A stretch of 10,169 nt of DNA, taken from contig CALDJN010000260.1 in assembly GCA_937901695.1 (NCBI GenBank), positions 1 through 10,169 on the forward strand. Direction: 5' to 3'. Both the position numbers and the translations under genes were made by a program. Below, in pieces: positions 1-5,827 of this stretch. This DNA is from an uncultured Anaerocolumna sp. Lineage in GTDB: Bacteria; Bacillota; Clostridia; Lachnospirales; Lachnospiraceae. The first letter of the stretch is position 1; each line of letters starts with the position of its first letter. The notes below the pieces were generated by a model. The model saw only the letters and a list, made by a program, of their open reading frames with translations, was not told the DNA's origin and ran no database searches.

Positions 1-418
1 GAAGTATGAAGAAGAATTTGAAGAATATGTAAAACCAAATGACTTAAAAATATTAGATGTGGCAAAAAAATGCCCTTGCTTCAATGTGTTACATATGTGT
101 AAAGATCGCCTTAAATTAGAACGTTATAAAGATTATCCAGTTGATGTAGTAAACTGGGGCGTTCATGAACAAAATCCATCGCTAGAAGAAGGGAAAAAAA
201 TATTTCCAAACGCTGCAATTTTAGGCGGGCTAGATGATAGAGCAGGTGTACTTGTAGAAGGAACTAAGGAGGACATTGAAAAAGAGATATTCTCTATATT
301 AGATAGAATGGGAACTAATAAGTTCTTATTAGGAGCAGATTGTACACTTCCAACAGATATTTCATATGAAAAGATTAGAGCGGCAGTTATGACTCCCAAG
401 AAATATTCCAAAAGATAA
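1..418 (+). CDS. URO-D / corrinoid methyltransferase family protein, 3' end only
   Basis: The reading frame is open from base 2 to the TAA at 416-418, so this is the C-terminal ~138 residues of a gene that begins outside the window; the GTG at 59 is internal. The visible part matches the end of uroporphyrinogen decarboxylase-like proteins: FNVLHMC on a beta strand, then VDVVNWGVHE, an ILGGLDDRAGVL segment, and a closing LLGADCTLPTDISYEKIRAAV that corresponds to the family's GxxCTLPxxxxxENIRAxV. The fold is shared by true HemE and by methyltransferases of the MtaA/MtbA/CmuA type that work with corrinoid proteins. In clostridia, stand-alone copies with a Cys-containing GADC end are more often methyltransferase-like than HemE, but the upstream genes needed to decide are missing. 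The next gene is a transcription regulator 104 bases downstream, with no clear terminator between them, so linked expression or control is possible. The family call is firm; the substrate is unknown. Confidence 0.85.
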   Translation, partial: KYEEEFEEYVKPNDLKILDVAKKCPCFNVLHMCKDRLKLERYKDYPVDVVNWGVHEQNPSLEEGKKIFPNAAILGGLDDRAGVLVEGTKEDIEKEIFSILDRMGTNKFLLGADCTLPTDISYEKIRAAVMTPKKYSKR

Positions 419-522
419 TTCAATATGTTAAAATATAAATAATAGTAATAACATAAAGAAGTATATAGAAATACGTACTAGTTTTATTATTAGGGAATAT
501 TCGAAAGGAGGAGGGAAACTTT

Positions 523-2214
523 ATGCCGTCTTCATCGCTTCTTGGAAGTATTAGTGAATCCGTTACACAATTTGCAAACATTATAGCAAAAACAATAGAT
601 ACGGATGTTCTAATTGTAGATAATAATTTTAATGTAATTGGAGAGACAAATCGATATTTTGTCCAGCATTCACTTGTAAATATTAACACCATGGTAGGTC
701 AAGTAATTATTAATCAACAAAAAATGGTTATTCCAAATAAAAGTGAATGCCAAATTTGCCAGAACTGTAAAGATTTTGGAAAATGTCAGATTGCCGGTTT
801 TATCGGAATTCCTCTTTTCTATGATGATAGAGTAATAGGTGCAATTGCATTAATTTTACCAAAACATAGAATTAAAAATATTTTTCAAGATGTAGATAGT
901 TCTATCGCTTTTATTAATAATATGGCTGAAGACCTGGTTAGAAGAATTCAAACAAAACAGAAATTTAATGAATTGAATCAATTTATTAAAGAAAGAGAAC
1001 AAATACTGGATCTACTCTCTGATGCTGTAGTAATGACTGATAATTTAGGAATAATAAAATACTATAATAAAGCATTTCAAAGGATTTTTCAAAGTAACAA
1101 TGACTTTATAGGTAAGGAAATTCAAAGTCTTTTACCTCATAAAGTTATTTATGATTACTTTGAAACAAGGCATGAATATGAAAATCAAAAGGTTTTAATT
1201 GATTTAGGAACACAGTCTTTCTATGGTTTTATTTCTTGTAGGGTTATTCAGTATAATGGAAATAATAAAATTAGAGTTGTTTTTACTTTTAAAACAATTA
1301 GTGAAGTTATACAGAATGCAAGAGCTGCGGAGAAAGGATCGGTAGTAACCCTTCAGTGGCTGAAAGACTGGATTATACCTAATGATGTGTTAGATAGGGC
1401 AAAAGCATTGGCTATAACCAATGAAATGATTTTGATAAAAGGAAAAGCAGAGAACATAAATGAAATTCTTGCCAAGGGAATCTGCAATTATTCCGACAGA
1501 AATCTTCAAGGTTTAACACCTATATATTGCGATAGTATATATAGAGAACACTTAGAACGATTTATATTTGATGAATTTGGTGAAATCCAAAAATCTGACC
1601 ATGGAACCATATTTTTTAAAAATATTGAGGATATGCCTCTTTATTTGCAAAAACGCTTGCTTTACTTTTTAAAGTATGGAAAAATTCGATACAAAAATAT
1701 AAAGTATATTAAAAGTGATGTTCGCTTAATTTTCTCTACCACTGCTAATCTGGAAAAGCTGGTGGAGAAAGGTTTATTCCTTGAAGAACTTTACTATAGA
1801 ATAATAGAGAATGTTATTGAAATACCAGTTCTTCAAAACAGTAAAACATTACAAAATATGATATCAACTGGATTGGAATTCTATAAAAAAGAATATGATA
1901 AGGAAGAAGTAATACTATCTAAAGAAGCCTTAGAATTCTTAAGTTCATATAACTGGTATGAAGATACTTCAAAAATTGATGTTGTATTAGAACAAATTGT
2001 TCTGCGATATAAAGATGCCGTATCAGTGGATGATTTATACGCTCTAGGTTTAGTACGGAATGAAAAGGAAGAAAACATTCAAACAATTAGTGAAATAGAA
2101 AAATTAAAAATTAAAAACCTTTTACATGAAGGTTATAGTAAAACAAAAATATCTAAATTATTAGGAATTAGCCGTGCTACCTTATATCGTAAATTAGAGG
2201 AATATAATTTGTAA
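523..2214 (+). CDS. PAS-containing Fis-family regulator with degenerate sigma-54-activator AAA+ domain
   Basis: 563 residues, starting at ATG 523 behind a very strong AAAGGAGGAGG site (504-514). Order of parts: an N-terminal sensor domain (~1-145) containing Cys76, Cys79, Cys82 and Cys88 (CX2CX2CX5C); a PAS domain (~157-260, AVVMTDNLGIIKYYNKAF); a region clearly derived from the NtrC-type AAA+ domain (~285-437); and a C-terminal Fis HTH (~522-560, SKLLGISRATLYRKLEEY). The AAA+ part aligns through ILIKGKAENINEILAKGI, GTIFFKNIEDMPLYLQKRLL, VRLIFSTTANLEKLVEKG and FLEELYYRI. However, the Walker A GxxGxGKE is lost, the Walker B acidic pair is FKNI instead of LDEI, and the stretch that should carry GAFTGA is missing. 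It therefore probably cannot hydrolyse ATP or remodel sigma-54 polymerase, and may act as an ordinary DNA-binding regulator. The Cys group could bind a metal or Fe-S cluster or sense redox (inference). Its likely target is the methyltransferase-type operon upstream. Confidence 0.85.
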   Translation: MPSSSLLGSISESVTQFANIIAKTIDTDVLIVDNNFNVIGETNRYFVQHSLVNINTMVGQVIINQQKMVIPNKSECQICQNCKDFGKCQIAGFIGIPLFYDDRVIGAIALILPKHRIKNIFQDVDSSIAFINNMAEDLVRRIQTKQKFNELNQFIKEREQILDLLSDAVVMTDNLGIIKYYNKAFQRIFQSNNDFIGKEIQSLLPHKVIYDYFETRHEYENQKVLIDLGTQSFYGFISCRVIQYNGNNKIRVVFTFKTISEVIQNARAAEKGSVVTLQWLKDWIIPNDVLDRAKALAITNEMILIKGKAENINEILAKGICNYSDRNLQGLTPIYCDSIYREHLERFIFDEFGEIQKSDHGTIFFKNIEDMPLYLQKRLLYFLKYGKIRYKNIKYIKSDVRLIFSTTANLEKLVEKGLFLEELYYRIIENVIEIPVLQNSKTLQNMISTGLEFYKKEYDKEEVILSKEALEFLSSYNWYEDTSKIDVVLEQIVLRYKDAVSVDDLYALGLVRNEKEENIQTISEIEKLKIKNLLHEGYSKTKISKLLGISRATLYRKLEEYNL

Positions 2215-2215
2215 T

Positions 2216-2230
2216 TGGTGCCTGGCACCA
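2216..2230. repeat. 15-bp perfect palindrome TGGTGCCTGGCACCA, copy 1
   Basis: Two 7-base arms around a central T, beginning two bases after the regulator's stop codon. An identical 15-mer lies at 6198-6212 inside the GH112 gene. Here it forms the exact boundary between the end of the regulator and a second copy of its HTH tail, which suggests a mobile or recombinogenic mini-repeat, not a regulatory site. Confidence 0.75.
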
Positions 2231-2299
2231 CAAATATCACAAATGTTAGGCTTTAGCCGTGCTACGTTGTATCGGAAGATGGCGGAGTATGGGCTATAG
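2231..2299 (+). pseudogene. Remnant: duplicated C-terminal HTH of a paralogous Fis-type regulator
   Basis: Read in the frame that ends at TAG 2297-2299, this piece encodes QISQMLGFSRATLYRKMAEY and then GL before the stop. That matches the intact gene's own last residues, KISKLLGISRATLYRKLEEY then NL, both in sequence and in distance to the stop. The frame differs by one from the regulator and there is no start codon or RBS, so it is a fragment. At DNA level the two copies share an 11-base run, AGCCGTGCTAC, but differ at most third positions, and the remnant is richer in G. It is therefore more likely to come from a diverged paralogue than from a recent local duplication. The similarity stops upstream at the 15-bp palindrome. 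Confidence 0.7.
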
Positions 2300-2302
2300 G
2301 AA

Positions 2303-2405
2303 ACAAAAAGAGCTGGGTAGAATATGTTATAGATTGAAAGTGTTATCTTACTACACTTTCATGTATGAATGACATAATGCTACAGCTCCTTTTTGTCCTT
2401 TTTTT
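2303..2405 (+). terminator. Branched hairpin with T-tract, probable intrinsic terminator
   Basis: The outer arms ACAAAAAGAGCTG (2303-2315) and CAGCTCCTTTTTGT (2383-2396) pair over 13 bp with one bulged C. A run of T follows at 2399-2405. Between the arms lie a second hairpin, GAAAGTGT (2336-2343) with ACACTTTC (2353-2360), and a short TATGT/ACATA pairing (2323-2327 with 2372-2376). The arrangement would end transcripts from the regulator gene. The loop is long for a simple terminator, so a small structured element is also possible. Confidence 0.55.
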
Positions 2406-2453
2406 ATAAGTTCTCATAAGTCTCATAAGTTTGTTCTATATTCTTTTAATTGC

Positions 2454-2462
2454 TGGTATAAT
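2454..2462 (+). promoter_or_regulatory. Candidate extended -10 promoter for the VanZ-like gene
   Basis: TGGTATAAT (TGn plus a perfect TATAAT at 2457-2462) lies about 75 bases before the gene. The best upstream TTGTTC (2431-2436) is 20 bases away, too far for a normal -35, so the extended -10 would carry the promoter. Confidence 0.45.
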
Positions 2463-2489
2463 AATACTTAATATTCTGTTATAATATTG

Positions 2490-2528
2490 TTTTAAATAAA
2501 GGTTTTAAATAAAGATTTTACATAAAGG
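2490..2528 (+). repeat. Three tandem 13-bp repeats leading into the VanZ RBS
   Basis: Units TTTTAAATAAAGG (2490-2502), TTTTAAATAAAGA (2503-2515) and TTTTACATAAAGG (2516-2528). The final AAAGG serves as the Shine-Dalgarno site of the gene at 2537, so units 1 and 3 each carry an RBS-like AAAGG and only the last is placed for use. Confidence 0.8.
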
Positions 2529-2536
2529 TGCAATAA

Positions 2537-3025
2537 ATGATGATTAAAAAACATAGAGTTTTATCAACAATACCTGCAATCATAATAATGATAATAATTT
2601 TTTACTTTTCCCATCAGAAAGCGGCAGAGTCTTCTAAATTAAGTGGAGGTATTGTTGAAACTATATTTTCCATTAATGAAAGATTATTTACTATAGAATT
2701 ACCTAAAGCAGAAAGAATCTATTGGTTAGAATTACTGGAAACTATAATACGTAAAGCTGCCCATATGACAGAATACGGTGTGTTAGCAATAGCCATTTCC
2801 CATTCTTTTTATGTATATGATAAACGGGGTTTCAATTTAATACTATGGTCGGAAGCTGCAGCAATACTATATGCTGTAACAGATGAATTTCATCAGTTGT
2901 TTATTTCTGGCAGATCAGCCCAGGTGACGGATGTCTTAATTGACGGTGTAGGGGCGCTTATAGGATGTTTAGTGTTCTATTTAAGTTATAAAAAGTTAAA
3001 AAAATACTATAAGGTTAAAGGTTAG
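2537..3025 (+). CDS. VanZ-like family membrane protein
   Basis: 162 residues with three to four hydrophobic segments (about 10-26, 78-95, 102-115 and 132-150). Family motifs are all present: FSHQ (24-27), RKAAHMTEYGVLA (72-84) and the long YAVTDEFHQLFISGR...DVLIDGVGALIG block (112-143). VanZ was named for its contribution to low-level teicoplanin resistance, but most members are small membrane proteins of unknown activity in Gram-positive bacteria. The length fits the family. ATG 2537 is preceded by AAAGGTG at 2524-2530; a second ATG follows directly at 2540. The next gene has its own promoter, so this one is probably transcribed alone. Nothing nearby (no van genes) supports a role in glycopeptide resistance. 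Confidence 0.9.
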   Translation: MMIKKHRVLSTIPAIIIMIIIFYFSHQKAAESSKLSGGIVETIFSINERLFTIELPKAERIYWLELLETIIRKAAHMTEYGVLAIAISHSFYVYDKRGFNLILWSEAAAILYAVTDEFHQLFISGRSAQVTDVLIDGVGALIGCLVFYLSYKKLKKYYKVKG

Positions 3026-3110
3026 AGAAACAGAAACTTACCTTTAGATAAGCTAGGGAAAATAATAATTCGAACTTACAATCTAAATGCTTCTAAAAGT
3101 TAAGAATACC

Positions 3111-3139
3111 TTGTAACTATTTATCATATATGCTAAGAT
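3111..3139 (+). promoter_or_regulatory. Sigma-A-type promoter for the acidic repeat protein
   Basis: TTGTAA (3111-3116), a 17-base spacer, then TAAGAT (3134-3139), the last preceded by TGC. It would start transcription about 30 bases before the ATG at 3175. Confidence 0.55.
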
Positions 3140-3174
3140 ACTTTAAATAAAAGACTTTACTGTGAGGTAAAAAT

Positions 3175-3777
3175 ATGGATAAGAACTTAAGAGTGAATAG
3201 ATTATTTAGAATTTTAGGTGGTATATATTTGCTATATTTATCAATATCTTTATGGCGTGTAATAGATACATCAGGTAATAAAATTGTAGGTATTGTGTTC
3301 ATTATAATATTTGCTGCTACTGGAGTTCCTCTTATAATCCTGTCAACTAGGGACTTAATCAGAATGAAAAAAGAAGGAATAGATGAAACAGAAGTGACAG
3401 AAGATGAAACAGGAGTAACGGAAGATAAAACAGAAGTAACAGAAGATAAAATGGAAGTAATCGAAGATAAAACAGAAGTAACAGAAGATAAAGCAGAAGT
3501 AACAGAAGACAAAACAGAAGTAACAGAAGGTAAAATGGAAGTAACAGAGGATAAAACAGAAATAACGAAAAATAAAACAGATGAGCCTATTGATGAAATA
3601 ATAGAAGAAAGAGACGATATAGAGGATTTAGTTTCCGATTCTAGCGAATCCTATGATGATGCAGAAGTTATATCAGACAATGAACTGAACCATGAAAATG
3701 ATATCTTAGACGATGGTGTGGGAGATAGTTCAGATAGTAATGTAATTGATAATATAAAAGCTCATACCCAAGATTAA
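3175..3777 (+). CDS. Membrane-anchored acidic protein with nine 7-residue repeats (unknown function)
   Basis: 200 residues from ATG 3175, with GAGGT at 3164-3168. I do not recognise a family. The N-terminal third has two hydrophobic segments (about 13-30 and 37-57) joined by a short loop, a likely hairpin membrane anchor, then a basic LIRMKK. From residue 71 to 133 there are nine heptads of the form KTEVTED with small changes. A strongly acidic, Ser/Asp-rich tail (SDSSESYDDAE, DDGVGDSSDSN) follows. With both ends of a two-helix hairpin on one side, the tail is probably cytoplasmic, though this is not certain. The heptad is exactly 21 bp in DNA, so the repeat number could change without a frameshift. 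Repeats and tail are low complexity, and similarity hits there would mean little. The genes on both sides give no clue to its role. Confidence 0.7.
   Translation: MDKNLRVNRLFRILGGIYLLYLSISLWRVIDTSGNKIVGIVFIIIFAATGVPLIILSTRDLIRMKKEGIDETEVTEDETGVTEDKTEVTEDKMEVIEDKTEVTEDKAEVTEDKTEVTEGKMEVTEDKTEITKNKTDEPIDEIIEERDDIEDLVSDSSESYDDAEVISDNELNHENDILDDGVGDSSDSNVIDNIKAHTQD
3385..3573 (+). repeat. In-frame 21-bp tandem repeat, nine units
   Basis: 189 bases, exactly nine 21-bp units, each encoding a variant of KTEVTED (residues 71-133 of the host protein). Units vary mostly by single substitutions (KMEVIED, KAEVTED, KTEVTEG, KTEITKN). Keeping the frame in all copies argues that the protein is made. Confidence 0.9.
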
Positions 3778-3981
3778 ATAAGCTAGCCCAGCACATTTTG
3801 TGAAGCGAAGCGTTTTGAACGTGGGAGGGGAAAGCAGCTAAATGTATTATGATATATTAAATTCTACCTACAGTGTAGATTAAACAATTTTGCAAATTTT
3901 GTAGCAGCTTTTTTGCTTAGGCAGGAGTTCTACCACCTGTCATCTGCCCAAATCCAGCGAAGTAGCAATAAGGTTATAAGT
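3778..3981. other. Non-coding convergent spacer, left part
   Basis: About 200 bases with no credible gene. It contains small inverted repeats: CACATTTTGTG near 3791, CTACAGTGTAG (3868-3878), and GGCAG/CTGCC arms around 3920-3950. There is also a short T-run in AGCAGCTTTTTT (about 3904-3915). I see no hairpin stable enough to call a terminator, although one is expected between two converging genes. Confidence 0.5.
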
Positions 3982-4159
3982 AAGTATCGATAGTAGATTA
4001 CAAATATCGATAACAGATTGCGAACATTGATAACAGATGCAAATATCGATAATAGATTACGAATACGAATAACAGGTTCGAATATCGATAACGGATTGCG
4101 AATATTGATAACAGATGCAAATATCGATAACAGATTGCAAGTATCAATAATAGATTGCG
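3982..4159. repeat. Minisatellite of nine 18-21 bp units (AATATCGATAACAGATTGCG type)
   Basis: Units begin at 3982, 4002, 4023, 4041, 4062, 4081, 4101, 4119 and 4140, with lengths 20, 21, 18, 21, 19, 20, 18, 21 and 20. Most carry ATCGATAA and end in GATTGCG or GATGC. The two 18-bp units (4023-4040 and 4101-4118) are almost identical and sit in similar neighbourhoods, a hint of a larger duplicated block. The array lies between the ends of the acidic-protein gene and the AraC gene, so it is not in a promoter. Confidence 0.85.
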
Positions 4160-4194
4160 AATACCCGAGTTAACATTTTTCAAAAAGCCATATT

Positions 4195-5040
4195 TTAATT
4201 CTTACTTCTCTTTTTATATTCATTAGGTGGCATACCCACTGCATTTTTAAAAGACTGGGAAAAGTAAGATTGTGAGGAAAAACCCAGAATGTTGGATATC
4301 TGGCCAATGGAATAATCGGTGGTTTCCAATAAATTTTTGCCTTCCTGAATTCTTCTCTGGTTTAAATAATTGATAGGTGATAAGCCAGTATACTTGGTAA
4401 AGGCATGTATAAGGTAATATTTGTTCATATGTGTCATCCGAGCCAGAGAATCTAAAGTAATATTCTCTGAATAATTCGAATCTATATAACGTTTTATAAT
4501 ACCACATTCTTTGCTCATTTTTTTTGATAACAGTACATTTGTCACAGACAAACTATAGTCCGCGTAACGAATTAATTGAATTAATAATACTTCTAATAAA
4601 CTTTGACATACAAATTCATATTCTGGCTTTTGCTCTTCACTTTCTTTTAGAAGTATGGTAAGAAAGAAAAGAATTTGCTGCTTATTATCCTTAAAATTAT
4701 AAACTTTATAATTTTTGTTTTCTATTTCCCCATCAAAAGTAAATGCAAGACCTTCTATACCCAATACAATATACTCTAAAGGGCTTGAATTAAGGGATTT
4801 TTCTGTATGTTCAACATTGGGGTTAATCATAACCAAATCATTTTCTTTAACTAAAAATGTTTTATCTTCTACAATAAAACTTCCGGAACCACTGATAACA
4901 TAAAATAGTTCTGCACAGTAATGAGTATGCATAGTGCTATGCCAATCTTCCTCATATCTGGAGGTGGTGACATAGAGCAGCTTTGCATTTATTTCCTTAA
5001 TTAATTGTTTTGTATTTATCGTATATCTTGTATTCCCCAT
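4195..5040 (-). CDS. AraC-family transcriptional regulator with N-terminal cupin domain
   Basis: 281 residues, the usual length for this family. The N-terminal half is a cupin-type sensor: HTHYCAELFYVISGSGSF (38-55, with the HxH pair) then DLVMINPNVEH (68-78). The C-terminal half holds the paired HTH DNA-binding domain: ITLDSLARMTHMNKYYLIHAFTKYTGLSPINYL (~194-226) and YSIGQISNILGFSSQSYFSQSFKNAVGMPPNEYKKR (~243-278), both with canonical spacing. The start on the minus strand follows TTGGTGATTGG, a moderate RBS. It is divergent from the GH112 phosphorylase, the usual arrangement for an activator of a sugar-use operon, so a galactosyl disaccharide or one of its monosaccharides is the likely ligand (inference). 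Confidence 0.92.
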   Translation of the reverse strand: MGNTRYTINTKQLIKEINAKLLYVTTSRYEEDWHSTMHTHYCAELFYVISGSGSFIVEDKTFLVKENDLVMINPNVEHTEKSLNSSPLEYIVLGIEGLAFTFDGEIENKNYKVYNFKDNKQQILFFLTILLKESEEQKPEYEFVCQSLLEVLLIQLIRYADYSLSVTNVLLSKKMSKECGIIKRYIDSNYSENITLDSLARMTHMNKYYLIHAFTKYTGLSPINYLNQRRIQEGKNLLETTDYSIGQISNILGFSSQSYFSQSFKNAVGMPPNEYKKRSKN

Positions 5041-5058
5041 CCAATCACCAATCCCAAT

Positions 5059-5088
5059 ATTCTAAATTCTAAGCGTTGTATATGATAA
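5059..5088 (-). promoter_or_regulatory. Weak candidate promoter for the AraC gene
   Basis: On the minus strand, TTATCA (complement of 5083-5088) and TAGAAT (complement of 5059-5064) are 18 bases apart and end just before the gene, giving a leader of roughly a dozen bases. The -35 box is poor and overlaps the first units of the 16-bp array. Confidence 0.3.
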
Positions 5089-5197
5089 GTCCTATAAATG
5101 CCAAGTTATGTTAATGATAAGCCCTGTTAATGCCAAGTATTGTTAATGCCAAGTCCTGTAAGTACCAAGTATTGCAAATGCCAAGCCTTGTAACTGT
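5070..5197. repeat. Minisatellite of eight 16-bp units upstream of the AraC gene
   Basis: Exactly 128 bases. Units start every 16 bases at 5070, 5086, 5102, 5118, 5134, 5150, 5166 and 5182, with consensus CAAGTCTTGTTAATGC. There are no gaps or spacers. The array ends at 5197, and the inverted-repeat element begins at the next base. On the minus strand each unit contains ACTTGGCATT, so it could form spaced binding sites in front of the regulator. Confidence 0.88.
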
Positions 5198-5366
5198 TGT
5201 CATTCTGAGAGCTTTAGCCCGAAGAATCTCAGTTTAAAGCGGGATTCTTCGAGCATAATTCAGCAAGCTGAATTTGCTCTCAGAATTATCACGCTTAACA
5301 GCACCACTATGAACGAAAGGGATTCTTCGCAAATTCAACTTCGTTGAATTTTTGCTCAGAATGACA
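5198..5366 (-). mobile_element. MITE-like element, copy 1 (169 bp, terminal inverted repeats)
   Basis: The ends are a perfect 12-bp inverted repeat, TGTCATTCTGAG (5198-5209) and CTCAGAATGACA (5355-5366). Inside are several hairpins: CGAAGAATC/GATTCTTCG (5220-5228 with 5243-5251), AATTCAGC/GCTGAATT (5257-5264 with 5267-5274, extended by GAGCA/TGCTC), and a hairpin around ATTCAAC/GTTGAAT (5330s-5340s). There is no ORF or transposase, and no target duplication is evident. Its right-hand ~52 bases, reversed, match the start of the copy at 8211 with one difference. Repeats with these CATTCTGAG/GAAGAATC words are, to my memory, dispersed in a number of bacterial genomes. Confidence 0.7.
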
Positions 5367-5450
5367 TGCTTTCATAGCAATGACATCCAATTGATTTGAT
5401 ACCCAATTGATTTGATACCCAGTCGATTTGACATCCAATCCACTTGACCC
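5367..5450. repeat. One 19-bp unit plus four 16-bp tandem units after element copy 1
   Basis: 5367-5385 is the reverse complement of TGTCATTGCTATGAAAGCA, the unit that is tandemly repeated at 8040-8210. After one base come four 16-bp units: CCAATTGATTTGATAC twice exactly (5387-5402, 5403-5418), then CCAGTCGATTTGACAT (5419-5434) and CCAATCCACTTGACCC (5435-5450). Confidence 0.82.
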
Positions 5451-5615
5451 CTAATTCATAGTATAATTTAAAAACCCGTATCATGCAATTGAAAAGTGCT
5501 TTCTATTAATAAAATTAGTGGTAGAATATACACATATGTAATACTATTTTTATATTTTTACTAGTTAAGTCACATAATAAAATCAATATTTATAAAAAAG
5601 CAAGCAATATCCTGA

Positions 5616-5644
5616 TTGAATACCTAAAAGGTTAAAGATATAAT
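5616..5644 (+). promoter_or_regulatory. Sigma-A-type promoter for the GH112 gene
   Basis: TTGAAT (5616-5621), a 17-base spacer and a perfect TATAAT (5639-5644). It predicts a transcript start near 5651 and a leader of about 175 bases before the start codon at 5828. This is the best promoter in the 5451-5815 spacer, which otherwise holds no gene. Confidence 0.6.
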
Positions 5645-5650
5645 GAAGTT

Positions 5651-5827
5651 ACTATTAAATACAATCGATTCCAGTGTAAATGAATATCTGGAAGGTGACA
5701 ACAATATGTTCTACAGTATCAAATGATAAATGATAACAATGATAACAATGCCAAATTGAAACAATTGGCTTTGCAAATATTGTGCTGATGCCCAAATTCG
5801 TGGTGCTTCGGCGGAATGGAGATTTTT
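5651..5827 (+). other. Predicted 5' leader of the GH112 mRNA
   Basis: The leader contains a hairpin, GCCAAATTG/CAATTGGC (5750-5769), and a short AATGATAAC repeat (about 5722-5750). An RBS-like GGAAGGTGA (5690-5698) stands before an ATG at 5706 that opens only six codons; in the same frame an ATG at 5643 opens 27 codons, both ending at TGA 5724-5726. I recognise no known riboswitch. A small upstream ORF or a degraded gene end are both possible. Confidence 0.35.

Noticed and set aside
2216..2240. Sigma-54 promoter (TGGCAC as a -24 box)
   Set aside because: No TTGC -12 element at the right distance; the TGGCAC is part of the palindrome, and the adjacent regulator seems unable to work with sigma-54.
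3117..3512. Minus-strand ORF of 131 codons with repeated SSVTSVLSS
   Set aside because: It is the mirror of the in-frame 21-bp repeat of the plus-strand gene; it has no RBS, and the plus frame has a promoter, RBS and membrane anchor.
3982..4159. CRISPR array
   Set aside because: Units are 18-21 bp, contiguous and degenerate, with no unique spacers; the same is true of the arrays at 5070, 8040 and 9855. No cas gene is present.
3998..4183. Minus-strand ORF of 61 codons rich in YRYLHLL
   Set aside because: It is only the translated minisatellite, without an RBS or a recognisable domain.
5816..5827. Start of the GH112 gene at ATG 5816
   Set aside because: The four extra residues have a weak RBS, while GGAG at 5818-5821 is well placed for ATG 5828, and GH112 proteins start close to this point.
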